DNA of 64,000 nucleotides from Podaxis mareebaensis (lineage: Eukaryota > Basidiomycota > Agaricomycetes > Agaricales > Agaricaceae): positions 433,730-497,729 of the forward strand of contig JAEUWP010000551.1 of NCBI GenBank assembly GCA_018524725.1. The letters run 5' to 3'. Positions 24,597 to 35,789 of the stretch are shown one piece after another. Every line of letters begins with the position of its first letter. Positions within the stretch are counted from its first letter, which is position 1. The notes beneath the pieces were generated by a model, which was not told where the DNA came from, did not search any database, and was given only the letters and a program-made list of their open reading frames with translations. A program made the translations under genes and the position numbers.

Positions 24597-25458
24597 CCCT
24601 CCTCGTGTCTGAGTCGTATGTCAGGCAGTATCGCGAGGGATGGAGGTCAATGGTCAAACGTTAAGTATTCAGTTGAGGAAAGTATATTGTCGGGGGTATG
24701 TACAGATTAGGGAACGAAACCTCCAGGGTTGTCCCACGTGTTCCCCAAGTACACAACGCGTCCTCAGCGCTCAGCGCGTTGTCGCCACTCGGCCCAAAGA
24801 AAGCAGGACAGCTTCCATATCAGGAGCTACGCTGGTTTTTGTGACAACGTTCCGCCAAGTTCTTTCTGTTCTTAAGTTTAAATAGGTGTACTAGAATCCA
24901 ACTCCATCGCCACGTTTATCTACTGCAGTCCCCCTCGTGCGTCCCCCACGACGCCTTCCTACTTCCTCAACTCTTCCAGAGGAACCGTATCTTCCAGGAC
25001 TGGTATCATCCGATCACTTCTTCGAAACACACTCTAGGCCGGACCAGCCACATGTATAGGATTCCTAGCCATTTCGGAGAAGAATTCGGTTTCGAAGAAT
25101 TATGCAAGATGGAGGGCGGGATCAGAGGTTGCATTACCCATAGATAAGGAAAACAACCCAGTACGAGTTTTTTGGGGAGTGAGGAGTGTTGATGATACAG
25201 CCGGGTGTAAGATTCACTAGCGAACTCGATGAGACGGGGCCAATTGAAAACCTTGTGTTTATACACGTGTAAAGTATCTACTGTGCTACGCCAATACATC
25301 CTTTAACAGGACAGAAAGCACCCCCATCTCGGACATCTTGGGCAATACAACAAGCGAGCATCTAAACGCACATCAAGTGTCCAAAGGTATAACTCCCGAG
25401 TCAGAAAATATATCAGCAATGTAATACGCGAACCCGCGATGCACGTAGAAACAAAATC
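24597..25458. other. Spacer with TFIP11 fragment
   Basis: This gap separates the WD40 gene start from the TFIP11 stop. Apart from the TFIP11-derived fragment at about 24955-25160, I see only short non-conserved frames. Confidence 0.4.
24955..25160 (-). pseudogene. Stray TFIP11 C-terminal fragment
   Basis: Minus-strand translation gives PLIPPSILHN, then PKWLGILYMWLVRPRVCFEE. This parallels PLIRPSIFAQ…PEWLRILHIWLIQPKVSFEE in the complete TFIP11 gene at about 25960-26080. The nucleotide match extends on both sides (compare 24965-25135 with 25930-26100). The fragment lacks the rest of the gene and contains frame breaks, so it is a dead partial duplication lying about 0.3 kb beyond the parent's stop. 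Confidence 0.8.
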
Positions 25459-28400
25459 TCATCCGCCACCCGAAGCCCTCAATACCATTTCATCCAAACT
25501 AATCGCTCTAAACTCATCCACCTCACTACCCGCACCTTTCTCCACAGACGCCCAAACCGCATCATCCAAAATATAAACCAAAATCCCCTTCTTCCCATCT
25601 GCACTTGGACTAACTCTAAATAATGGCATTCTCGAGTGCGCGTGTGCCTTCCCAGTAGGCATAAACAACAAATTATGCGTCGCCGCGAACTCTTCCACAA
25701 TTGACCTGAACGTAATTTCTTGCGTGCGCGAAGGTCTTCCCGGAGCTGTACTGGCCTTCGTAGCACCAACAGCCACTTTCCGTTTAGTTTCTTCCGCCAA
25801 TACGTCCATCTCCCTCTTGAAATCCGGCTTCCTGAGCTTAGTAGGTGCATCAGGGCCCAACTCGATCGCCTCATTCATCAATTGCAACCCCCTCGTGAAT
25901 CCTCTCCCGACACCCTGATATTCTCTCAGCTCCTCTGGGAACTGTGCCTTCCAGAACTGATACCATTGCGCCACCTCTTCAAAGCTCACTTTTGGCTGGA
26001 TCAGCCATATGTGCAAGATTCTTAACCACTCGGGGAAGAACTCGGTTTCGAAGAGCTGGGCAAAGATGGAGGGCCGTATAAGGGGACTCCAAGCAAGCGT
26101 TTGTGTGAAAGTGGACATGTTTTGGTTGCGCGGGTCGATGCGGAAGTTCGTGCGGAGTGCGGTGCCGAGTTTGGGGATGATGTATTTAAGCATTATGGCG
26201 TCCCATTCGCCTTTATCGTATACCTAGACGACAGTTAGTATTTGGCATATAAGGTAGATATCGAGAGACTTACGTCGCGCCAAGCCTCAAGATCATCTGG
26301 CACATCTTCACCGGCGGCCCAACCGCGAAGCAAACTCTTGATCTTCCTCCTTGCATCATCCATGAGCTGCTCCAACCGTAGTCCGACAAACGGCAACCAA
26401 GGAAAGACGATACTTCGTAAAGAAGCTGTTGAACGCTTGGGATTCCAATCCGCCACCGCTTTCTGTACCTTGGGCAAGATAAGTTGATCGAGCATGTTGT
26501 CTCGGATAAAGGGCGGCAGGAATGTTGACCAGGCTTCATACAACTTGACCGCAGGCTGTGCATCTTCAGGCGACCATTCGTTGTTGATCGTTGACCTGAC
26601 TTTGGGTAGCCAGACATTCCAGAGAAGGCTCTCAAATGGCGTCATGGGCGCGAGCCTATCCACAGTAATGAGTATCATCTCACACTCGACAAAACGAAGA
26701 AACATACACTTCTGGTGGTGGTGGAGAAGCCGCCGTCCTTGTACCATGTACATCCACCTGCGTTTCCTGCTTCTCCTCGCTACTGCTAACCTTCAACGCC
26801 CTCCTCCACCCTCTAAACACGGAAACAAAAGCCTTCGGCTCCTTCAATGGATCCCACGTCGCTATCATCCGCCTCACAAGCGGTGCGATCGCAGCAACCA
26901 CAATCTCATCCAACCCATACCTATCAAACTCCTCTCCGTACTGATCTGCAATTTTATGCACCAACGGCGAAAACGGTTCCAAAGACGCCTCATACACCGA
27001 CGCAAGTTCTTTAGACAAGGTATTAATATCATTAGCAACAAGTTGGATTTGTTGGAGCCGTGCGATAAGTTCTGCTTCGTCTTCAATCTTCTTGCGGAGT
27101 CTTGCGTCTTCGGATATAATCCACTTTTTGTGCTCCGAAAGGGCTTTGGCTTCGCGCGCGAGTCCATCAAGGTCGCTTTTGCAGGCTTCGGCGATGAGAC
27201 GGATGTTGTGCCGGATTTCGGGAATGCGGGTTGGATCGCTTGTGGGTGCCCAGGAGTTGAGGTTGACTTCTGCGAGGGATGAGACCTCTCGGGGCTAAAG
27301 CACCGTCAGTGATGTAGATAAAATAGCAGAGCGGATAGAACACGCACCACAGCACCAGTGGCATCGATGATCTGTCCAAGGACAGTTGCTGGAGGCTCTT
27401 GGCCCGCCTCGGCAATAATCTGTTCATACGTCTTGTGCTCAATCTTCGTCTTGACCTTCTTCGGCTTCTTCCAAACATCCGACCTTTTCTGCTCAGCCTC
27501 TTTGACCTTCCTTCTCACCCGCTTGACCGTCTCATCCTCTTCATCATCACTAACAATCTCACCCCTCCTCCTCGCTTCCATCTTTGACTGAACGGTCTTT
27601 TCCTTAAAGCCTTTGAATGCAATACCCATTTTTTGTGGGCGCAGCTTGCTTTCGATGGGTGTAACGATACCCTCGCCAGTAGGGCCAAGACCAGTACCAG
27701 CTTGCCAACCCATCTTCCCGAGCATACGAGCGCCAAAAGTGCCGGATAGTTTCGAGAAATGTGCCATTTCAGACGCAGGGAGGTTGGCAGGCTTGGGAGA
27801 GGGTGCTGCTTCACGCCTGAATCTCTGGCTATGGGCCTGGGCACGACCAAAAGCAGTGGGCATTCCCTCCAATGCAGGTGTAGAGGAAGCTCTAGAGGAT
27901 GCTGATGGTGTCTCGGCGTCATTAACAGGAGCTGGGGTAGGAGCTGGGGATGCTGATGACTCATGTTCGGAGGCAGAGACGGTTTTGAGTGTAGATGAGG
28001 ACGCAAAGGTTGAGGCGAGGGATTTAGCTGAACCAATGCCGCCTTTTGAAAACGAGGGTGTCGGTACTCGTTCTTCGGGTGTTTCATCGCCGAAACTGGC
28101 TTTGGACCCAATGCCACCCCTCGCACCGATTCCGCCTCTTGCGCCAATCCCACCTCTTGCGCCAATCCCTCCTCTCCAGCCGAAGCTATCCGTAGTGGTA
28201 TCATTGTCTTCCGTTGTAGCGGGTTTGAAGCCTAAACCACCAATCCGAGGTTTTGCCTCTTCATCCCCATAGTCATCCTCGTCTTCAAGGCGCACGCGAG
28301 GAGATGGAGGCCTGGATGATTCAGAGTCAGAATCGTCTTGGACCTCTGCAGCATCCTCGCCTTGAGATCCATCGTCCTCACCATCTTCATCCTCCTCTGA

Positions 28401-28727
28401 GAGTTTGACACTCTCATCAGCCATAGTCACATCCTCCTCCAGCTCGACCTTTTTCTCGCTGGACACAAAGGCAGGTGCTTTTGTCCAATGTGTTTTACGG
28501 GATGTACCGGGTTTATAGTCGTCGTCATTGTCGCTATCATCCCCGAACACGCCGTAGATAGCATCTTCCTTTCCGTTCCTTCGTCTGCGCTTGCGTTTGT
28601 ACGGATTTTCGAAAAGCTCTCGCTCTTCTCGGAGATCTGGATCGTCTTCGAGGGGATAGTTATTTTCTGAGGCTGCGGAAGAATCCGAGTCATCGCCATC
28701 GTCAAGAACGCGTTTTCGACGAGCCAT
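25459..28727 (-). CDS. G-patch splicing factor TFIP11/NTR1
   Basis: A homologue of human TFIP11 and yeast Ntr1/Spp382, which activates the Prp43 helicase through its G-patch to dismantle late spliceosomes. The start at 28727 (MARRKRVLDDGDDSDSS) opens an acidic, Lys/Arg-rich N-terminus. Four tandem GGIGAR units lie at about 28108-28180. The G-patch is clear: GTFGARMLGKMGWQAGTGLG (about 27700). The C-terminal half carries the GCFC domain: ATWDPLKEPKAF, SLLWNVWLPKVRS, YDKGEWDAIMLKYIIPKLG, FFPEWLRILHIWL and RSIVEEFAATHNLLFMPTG. Introns lie near 27296-27347, 26655-26705 and 26225-26272. It stops at 25459. The assignment is strong. Confidence 0.92.
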
Positions 28728-29002
28728 GGGTGTGGAAGTTAGAGGAGACAGTAGGCTGACAGAACATGTGACATCAGCCAGGTTGACAGTTGCAGGGTCC
28801 AAAAATACATCACAACCTTTGCACAATAGCCGTGCCGTTCAACCATGTGTTCCGAAGCAAAAATACGCTAACCCTAATTGTCTCCCTGCACCGTCTCATC
28901 AACATAGAATGTATAAATCACCATCTCTCAAAACCTCTCCTGTCAGTTCCCTCTCCTTCCTCTCCCCCCCTCTGGGTTAACAGCCCCCGTAACTACACAG
29001 TT
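28728..29002. promoter_or_regulatory. Shared divergent promoter TFIP11/carboxypeptidase
   Basis: Only 275 bp separates the two divergent start codons. A TATAAA at 28912-28917, about 90 bp upstream of the carboxypeptidase ATG, is a good TATA candidate, followed by C/T-rich sequence. No matching TATA is obvious towards TFIP11. Confidence 0.5.
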
Positions 29003-32000
29003 ATGGCGTTCTTAAAGGACCCTCGCTTCCTTGTTCTTGCCTGTCTTTCATGCTCGGCTTACGTTCTCTCACAATCACCTGAACCTTCGCAACCGCCAAG
29101 TTCTTTTCCTCATGTTTATCCTGGCCAGCCTTCCGGGGATTTCGGTCCAGAATGGCAGAACTGTATGACTGCACTCTCTTGGAAGGCGCGTTAAACGGGT
29201 GCTGAAATACCTCCGTAGACTTTCGCGTAAAGGACCCTCTGCCAAATATTACATTTCCGCTTGAACGCAGTTTCGCCGGGAATCTCCCCGTGCAGCGTGC
29301 AGGACACCCCAATAACACCCTCTTCTTTGTCGGTTTCGAGAAATCAAACGGGTCGTTGACGGCCCCTGCTAACAAGGGCAGTGATGATCCATGGGGAATC
29401 TGGTTGAACGGAGGGTAAGCATCAGACCTCAGTTGACCGCCGTGTGTGCGAACGGACTCCATCACGCTGTACTGAGGCTTCGATTCTCCGCAGTCCGGGA
29501 TCCTCCAGTATGTATGGGCTGTTCTTCGAAGTATGTATCATCTATGATTCCCCTGTGTGTCATTCTCTAATGAACGTGATGATGTGCATTAGAATGGCCC
29601 CATTAGCATCGACCCAGAAAATTACTCCGCATCTGCGAACAACTATAGCTGGAGTCGATTAATTGATTATTTCTGGATTGACCAACCTGTGTAAGCTCCT
29701 CCCCGCCGCCCATATATCATCGAATATTCCTGACATGCGGTTGATAGCGGTGTTGGGTTTTCTACTGCCGATGCTGATGGTTACGGTATGCTTGGCGTCT
29801 TCCTGATATCTGGTCCACTTTTCTGATTCCGTGCCGAGTACAGTCCACGACGAGGACCAGATGGGTGCAGACTTTGTATGAATTCTCCTCTTTTCTCAGT
29901 ATACACACCCTCACACCACGACGGTGATACTAGATGGGATTCTTGGGCAACCTCGTAAAGGTGTTCCCCAGTCTTCGGACGCGCCCATTATACATCACAG
30001 GTGAAAGTTATGCCGGCATGTACATTGTAAGCTCCAACCCCTATCATATCAGCTTCCTCTCTCACTTGGCTAACTTGGCGCCTCCCATGTTCCCCGAGTA
30101 GCCATACATAATGAAGACTTATTTCAACATGGAGAACCCTCCCGTCAAAATCGGAAAGATCGTGATTGGCGATGGATCAATCGCCTCAGCTCAGGTTTTT
30201 GAATTGCTCCCAGCGGTAGGTCTCTTTCTCGTGAGCTTTTCCGTAAGACGTTTAACACAGGTTTGTAGCTTAGTGTATTGGAAACATACCCACAACTAAT
30301 CGGATACGATCAAGAAGTCTATAAATACTTCAAAGCCCAGTACGCCTTCACGCGTCCTTGATTTAGTTCTCCGGTCTAAACAACAGTCCATCCACCCTAA
30401 TAGAACACAGTTATGCAATTACGACGTAAACCTCACATACCCACAATCCGGCCCCCTACCCTCGGTACCCCTAATCGAACCCACACAACGCGAACTCCCA
30501 TTCTATGCCACCCAACTTACCCGGCACAACTTTATGCACGAACTGTACCGCCGCGGAACTGAGAAGCTGTCGCAACTCGATAAACGGGATCTTGTCCGCA
30601 GAAATGCCACCGAGTTTCTGAAGGACAGGCCGTTCGATCAGCTTGACCCCTGGGTGAGTCGCCTTCCGATCGTAAATGAGGCGGAGTCTAAAGGCGCTTG
30701 CTGCGGGCAGTATGGATGCATCTTATTGTGGATGTATATCGATTATGCTTTGAATTATACCTTCCCATGGAGTACGTCTCTTCGTATTCTCCTCTTTCCA
30801 GCCTTCAGAAAGCTAATGTTCTTGAGACAGGCCTAAGCAAGGACAGCGAGACTTTTGGCTTCAATGCACGTCCTCCCTCCATCCCTAGTCGCCCCAAATC
30901 TCACTAATACACGTACAGGTCTATGATATCCCAGACGCGCGAAACCCATCCGTTATGGGCGACGCTAGCGTTTTCCTCAACGATCCCCAAACTCGTAAAG
31001 CGTTGCACGCTCCTACGAGTAAAGATTGGGCTATGCAATTCCCGTTCGTTTTTGGTGATCCCGAGGGTAAGCTTCCGGTTTTCTTCTTTGTTCAGTGAAT
31101 GCTGACTATTTGTATGAAGCCATTGATCCCAGTAAGTCGTGCAGAGCACCGCCCTTATCATGAGAATCGTTCTAAACGTGAATTTCACCTGCGTCCAAAC
31201 AGGTCCCGAGTACGTGGTCTTTTGCTATTAACCTTGAGCCTCGTTTCTGAGGTAAAACGCATAGACCAATGACATTCCTCTCCGACCTCGCAACAAACGC
31301 CACCAAGCAAGATATCGGCGTGGTCATTTACTCTGGGAACAACGATGCACTCATCGCACATCGCGGAACAGAAGTCACCATTCAGGTACACACCCACTTC
31401 TTAAGCTTAACGACGTCCAGGCTGAGCGGCTCCTTTTATTTATACTCTAGAACACGACCTTTGGCGGGATCCAAGGGTTCACACGAAAGCCTTCGACACC
31501 ATGGCACGACGACAACGGCAAATTCGCCGGCATAGTCCACCAAGAACGTAATTGGACCTACGTCCTCTTCGACAACGTAGGCCACGTCGTACCCGCAGCC
31601 GCTCCGGCAACCGTAAGTCAAATACTCACACCATTACCCCCGAAAGCTGAATGCCATTTGTTGCTCTCGGTTACAGGCATTCACATTCTACAGAGAATTC
31701 GTCCTTGGGCATAACCAAACTGGCCTTGTTGTATCCACTCCAAATGGCGGTGCCATGGTCATAGGAGGCGAGAATGCGACGCTCGGAGAGGATATTATAC
31801 CAGGTCGGGATGAGGTTATTTATGGGTCTGGGTCGGCTGTATCGACGTATGTGTTCCCCGAGGCGACGAGGGACGCTTGGAAGCAGTTTATTAGGACTGA
31901 GACTGCTAGGCCTACGGTGGTGGCTGCGAATAATGCAGCCAGTAGTGGTGCAGTCGTGATGAAGGGTGGGGTCGGTATGGTTGTTGGAGTTGCGGTATTG

Positions 32001-32027
32001 ATTACCGCTTCTATATGTGCATTCTGA
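29003..32027 (+). CDS. Secreted serine carboxypeptidase (S10)
   Basis: A peptidase removing C-terminal residues in the secretory pathway, vacuole or wall. The start at 29003 gives a signal peptide (FLVLACLSCSAYVLSQS). Substrate-site GIWLNGGPGSSSMYGLF precedes the nucleophile motif ITGESYAGMYIPYI (about 30000-30105). The catalytic Asp is in VVIYSGNNDALI (about 31320) and the His in NVGHVVPAA (about 31580). The family triad is therefore complete. Many Asn-x-Ser/Thr sites are present. Unlike vacuolar CPY, the C-terminus extends to a hydrophobic end (GVGMVVGVAVLITASICAF), suggesting a membrane or GPI anchor. About a dozen introns of roughly 50-60 nt interrupt the gene. Substrate preference cannot be read. 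Confidence 0.92.
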
Positions 32028-32542
32028 AGGGGAATAATATTGTCCATTCGGATGACGTGTACCTGAAAGAGTCGGGAAAAGTCCAGAAGCGTACTTTAAA
32101 CAAGGCTGCCTCAAACGGAAAGTTTCCGCATCCAGCGTCCAGCAGAGCAAGCACGCCGCGGTGCCCCCCACCACTCGCCTCTCACCCTTCATCTGCGACA
32201 ACTTACGATTGACTGCCGATTACCTAGCGGCGTGCTCTAGCTTTCTTCGTATACCCTATCTTCGTACACCCCCATCTTCGTAGTCCTTGAAGTCTCCGTG
32301 CATTGGTCAACGCGTAATATAGTTACTACAGCCTATCTACGCCTCACGACGCCTCATTTGCCATCACATACAAGTACTGATCAAATCCACAGAGCGAGGC
32401 CCGCCCATCCAACGGCTCCCCACTCTGCGGTCCGGCGTGCTACCACGACCTCCAGCCCAACCCTTCCTCAGTGACTTCCAATTTGACCAGTGCACGCGCG
32501 GACGAAGCTTGGATAGCAAAAGAAAACGGAACACAAAGATCA
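32028..32542. other. Intergenic before tRNA-Pro
   Basis: No gene is seen here. A short imperfect repeat of (T)ATCTTCGTA occurs three times at about 32240-32285. The remainder is the 3' flank of the carboxypeptidase and the downstream flank of the minus-strand tRNA. Confidence 0.35.
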
Positions 32543-32627
32543 GGGCCTGACCGGGAATTGAACCCGGGACCTCCTCGAAATTGCCATTCGGCCCTAACAA
32601 GGAATCATACTACTAGACCATCAGGCC
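32543..32627 (-). tRNA. tRNA-Pro(AGG) with intron
   Basis: On the minus strand the molecule folds fully: acceptor GGCCTGA/TCAGGCC, D-arm GTC…GAT, anticodon stem CCTTG/CGAGG, variable loop AGGTC, T-arm CCGGG-TTCAATT-CCCGG, discriminator C. The loop reads TTAGGG, then 13 extra bases, then T, placing a canonical intron one base after anticodon AGG. The mature length is 72 nt plus discriminator, without CCA. The body matches the eukaryotic tRNA-Pro pattern (TGGTCTAGTnGTATGAT). Choosing a stem one base earlier would give anticodon TAG, but that would need a Leu tRNA with a long variable arm, which is absent. Confidence 0.93.
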
Positions 32628-32757
32628 GTTGTAGATAATAAGCAAATAAAAACACACAGCCGTAAAACTTCCCAAACGGAGGGCGACGCGTCATTGCGCG
32701 TCGCAAGTAGCTTGGCGTAATTAGCTACTCAACCTACATTCGATCCCTCACCCTCCC

Positions 32758-34310
32758 ATGGACACACACGCTTCAACATCGACTGGAGCCATGGACCAAC
32801 GCAGGAAAGATGCCCTCAAGGCATACCGTGAGGTATTTCTCTCTCTATACTACCATGAATTTATCCAGAGGGCTGATGTCATCTATGACAGAAAATGCGG
32901 CAGCATGAAACTCACAGCGAGAATTTGAAGAATCGTATGTGTTGCGTGACCGCAGCTTACAATCATACTGAAATACTCTTTCGTGCTGCAAAGTACGATT
33001 CTCATTGAAGGATCTCGAGAAGACATATGAGAAGACTGAGGAGGATATCAAAGCCGTACAGTCAGTTGGCCAAATCATTGGAGAAGTTATGAAACAATTG
33101 GACGATGAACGCTGTGCGTACACGAACTTCCTTTCACTCATACATCAAACTAACCCTCCTCGCCGTTCTACAGTCATTGTGAAAGCGTCCTCAGGCCCTC
33201 GATATGTCGTCTCATATCGCCCTGCCCTACCAGTCGCAAAATTGAAAGCTGGTACACGAGTATCGCTCGACATGACTACCCTCACCATCATGCGCATACT
33301 TCCCCGCGAGGTCGACCCACTCGTATACAAAATGAGCATGGAAGATCCAGGAGGTGCATCATTCGCCGGTATCGGTGGTCTAGGCGAGCAAGTCCGCGAA
33401 TTGCGAGAAGTACGCCCTCCCATCGTCCCTATATCACTCATATAAACTGACATCCATGACCCTAACCCAGATCATCGAACTTCCTCTCCTCAACCCAGAA
33501 CTCTTCCAACGAGTCGGCATCAAACCACCAAAAGGTGTCCTCCTGTATGGTCCCCCCGGAACAGGCAAAACCCTCCTCGCCCGCGCAGTGGCAGCCACCC
33601 TCCAAACCAATTTCCTCAAAGTCGTCTCCTCCGCCATTGTAGACAAGTACATCGGTGAATCCGCTCGTGTCGTCCGTGAAATGTTCGGCTACGCTCGTGA
33701 TCACGAACCATGCGTTATTTTCATGGATGAGATCGACGCTATTGGTGGAAGGAGGTTTTCTGAGGGTACAAGTGCCGATCGTGAGATTCAGCGGACGTTG
33801 ATGGAGGTGAGTTAATTCGAATCATTGTATTTGTAACTCCACTGAAACCTGGGGACATGTGGAATAGTTGCTTAACCAAATGGACGGCTTCGATTCCCTG
33901 GGTCGGACGAAACTTATCATGGCCACCAACCGACCCGATACCCTCGACCCTGCACTCCTTCGACCAGGTCGTCTCGATCGTAAGATCGAAGTGCCACTGC
34001 CGAACGAGCAAGCTCGGTTAGAGATCCTCAAGATCCATGCTAAACCTGTGAATAAGGCTTCCGACCTCGACTATGAAGCAATCGTCAAACTTTCCGATGG
34101 CTTCAACGGTGCTGATCTTCGCAACGTTGTCACAGAAGCTGGAATGTTTGCCATCCGAGATGATAGGGAGTTCATCAACCAGGAAGACCTCACGAAAGCT
34201 GCTCGTAAGGTCGGAGAGGCGAAGAAACATGAGAGTGAGTGCCGCTCTTCCATTTTATCAATCTTGTGTTCTGATTTTTGCTTGTAGCCAAGATGGAGTA
34301 TTCAATGTAG
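32758..34310 (+). CDS. RPT4: 26S proteasome ATPase RPT4
   Basis: One of the six AAA+ ATPases of the proteasome 19S base that unfold substrates and open the 20S gate. It starts at 32758 ([20 protein letters not shown]); the inner ATG at 32791 is an alternative. An N-terminal coiled coil ([19 protein letters not shown]) precedes the OB region ([15 protein letters not shown]). The AAA module has Walker A GPPGTGKT (about 33550), Walker [11 protein letters not shown], sensor-1 ATNRPD and arginine-finger region [12 protein letters not shown]. The last exon encodes only TKMEYSM. Short introns occur, including 33809-33868. Length (about 395 residues) and PSMC6-type sequence make the subunit call secure. 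Confidence 0.95.
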
Positions 34311-34335
34311 ACACACTGTATTTCTACTGTACCAC

Positions 34336-34380
34336 CATTAGTGGAACAATGCCATATTGAAGTTCATTGTTCCGCTAATG
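34336..34380. repeat. Stem-loop directly after RPT4
   Basis: An inverted repeat with arms 34336-34351 and 34365-34380, 16 bp with one G/T mismatch (CATTAGTGGAACAATG against CATTGTTCCGCTAATG), and a 13-nt loop. It begins 26 bases after the RPT4 stop, so it lies in the 3' UTR. It could mark the edge of the adjacent element. Confidence 0.7.
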
Positions 34381-34753
34381 ACATGTTACACACAAACATT
34401 TTGCTTGGAATGTATTAAACACAATCATACTTTGAGAATGCATAGATGGGGACAAGCAAATACCAATAGTTTCATACCTCTAACAGTTCATGAGAACTAC
34501 TTGGGAGAAGATACAGATTAGTGAAATAAGCTGAAAAACAACTTTTCCAGATTTTTCCAGAGTATTTTTGGCCTGGGCTGGAGAATAAAGTGCATTTTCT
34601 GAGCCCACAGCTTGATGGCTCCTCAAAAGTAAATATTCTCCAGAATGCCCTCAATGAAATCTATCAAATTCATAGAATTTGGTGAGCTTTCAAACAGACA
34701 TTTCCTCAGCAGAGGATGGGACATATTCAATCACAACACAATGCTTGCAAAGG

Positions 34754-34825
34754 TGTAATGGCTTAACTGGATGAGCACCTGGGCCCTGCCCAGAGGTTCT
34801 GGGTTTAAGCCCTAGTCTGATCAAC
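34754..34825 (+). other. tRNA-like pol III promoter, SINE candidate
   Basis: An A-box TGGCTTAACTGG (34759-34770) and a B-box-like GGTTTAAGCCC (34802-34812) sit at tRNA-like spacing, with an anticodon-arm-like CTGGG…CCAG between them. Acceptor ends do not pair, so it is not a tRNA gene. A second A-box-like TAGCTTAACTGG occurs at 35390-35401. A tRNA-derived SINE head is the likeliest reading. Confidence 0.4.
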
Positions 34826-35130
34826 TAATTGGGGCATGTTCTCTCAAGTGGGATATGTGGTGTAATTCCATTGATAGGTCTGGAGCTCAGGCCTTAGATT
34901 GGTTAATTTTAGCATGTCCCTCATTGTTGCTCACCTATGATGATTTACATGTATACATACATTCAGTATGTTGGCAGTCCTTGTATACCCTGGAATGATT
35001 GTATGGTCCCAAATCCTTTTGTACCTTGCAAAATAGCTTCCAGAAACATGGAATTCCATGGTATTTAGTATATTCCAGTGTATACATTGACTGTTTTTGG
35101 TATATATAGTTCTGGCCTTTTTGCTGATGT

Positions 35131-35185
35131 TGTGGTCATGTACTGATAATGATGGTTCAACCATCATTATCAGTACACAACCACA
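35131..35185. repeat. Near-perfect 26-bp palindrome
   Basis: Arms 35132-35157 and 35159-35184 pair at 24 of 26 positions around a single central C at 35158 and can extend by one T-A pair. Such a hairpin could be head-to-head terminal repeats of a small element or a remnant of an inverted-repeat transposon. It lies inside the CpG-free tract. Confidence 0.75.
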
Positions 35186-35789
35186 GACCCATCATTATGA
35201 GCACCTTACCATTGTTCAAGTATCTTTCGACGATCTTACCATTTTCGGGGGGCCGGAATAAGGTGCAAGAGAGGCCCTCTGTATAGTGGGAAAGAACTCA
35301 CAGTGACTTGGAACTGACCTCACCCTCTGATGAGGTGAAGCAGGTAACAGGCTATATTTTTTCATGACACAAAGCCCAGTAAGAACTTATAGCTTAACTG
35401 GATGCATGTCCAGTCCCCTTCCAAACTAACCTTGAAGTTACCGAGATCCAGTAATCCTATCCTATCCAATTTCAGATTTGTAACACTGTTTTGAACCTTG
35501 AAGGTTGAGGCAAGATGACCTCTTTCAAAAATGACAAGTGGACAACCGTACTTGCAAGATTCTCGGCCTCAAGTGTCTGCAATGCTCATCGGGCCTGAAT
35601 ACGAGATCGTATTCAGTGATAACGCGCAGATAAACACGGAAGTGAAGCGACACCAGGAGATGAATGTTCCACAAATATGCGACGAACTCCTAGCTACACT
35701 GGTAATGGGCTCTGTCGCCTCCAAGTGGCCTTCCGGCCTTATATATACACAACGGACAAAAAGAAAACCGTCCATACATCAAATTATGA

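Larger units (their letters stand above)
34311..35560. mobile_element. CpG-free, TE-like gene-free tract
   Basis: Between RPT4 and SEC1 lies about 1.25 kb of AT-rich DNA with no coding signal. From 34375 to 35227 I find not one CpG, while flanking genes are CpG-rich. TpG and CpA are plentiful, as expected after methylation and deamination of a silenced element. The tract also holds a 16-bp stem-loop, a pol III A/B-box pair and a 26-bp palindrome, listed separately. I cannot assign a transposon family and no transposase relic is readable. Confidence 0.5.

Noticed and set aside
25006..25299. Independent small gene on the minus strand
   Set aside because: Its readable half is a fragment of the neighbouring TFIP11 gene; the remainder has no motif.
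34311..35560. A gene in the CpG-free tract
   Set aside because: Frames are short and dominated by AT-rich non-coding sequence; no transposase or reverse-transcriptase motif could be read on either strand.
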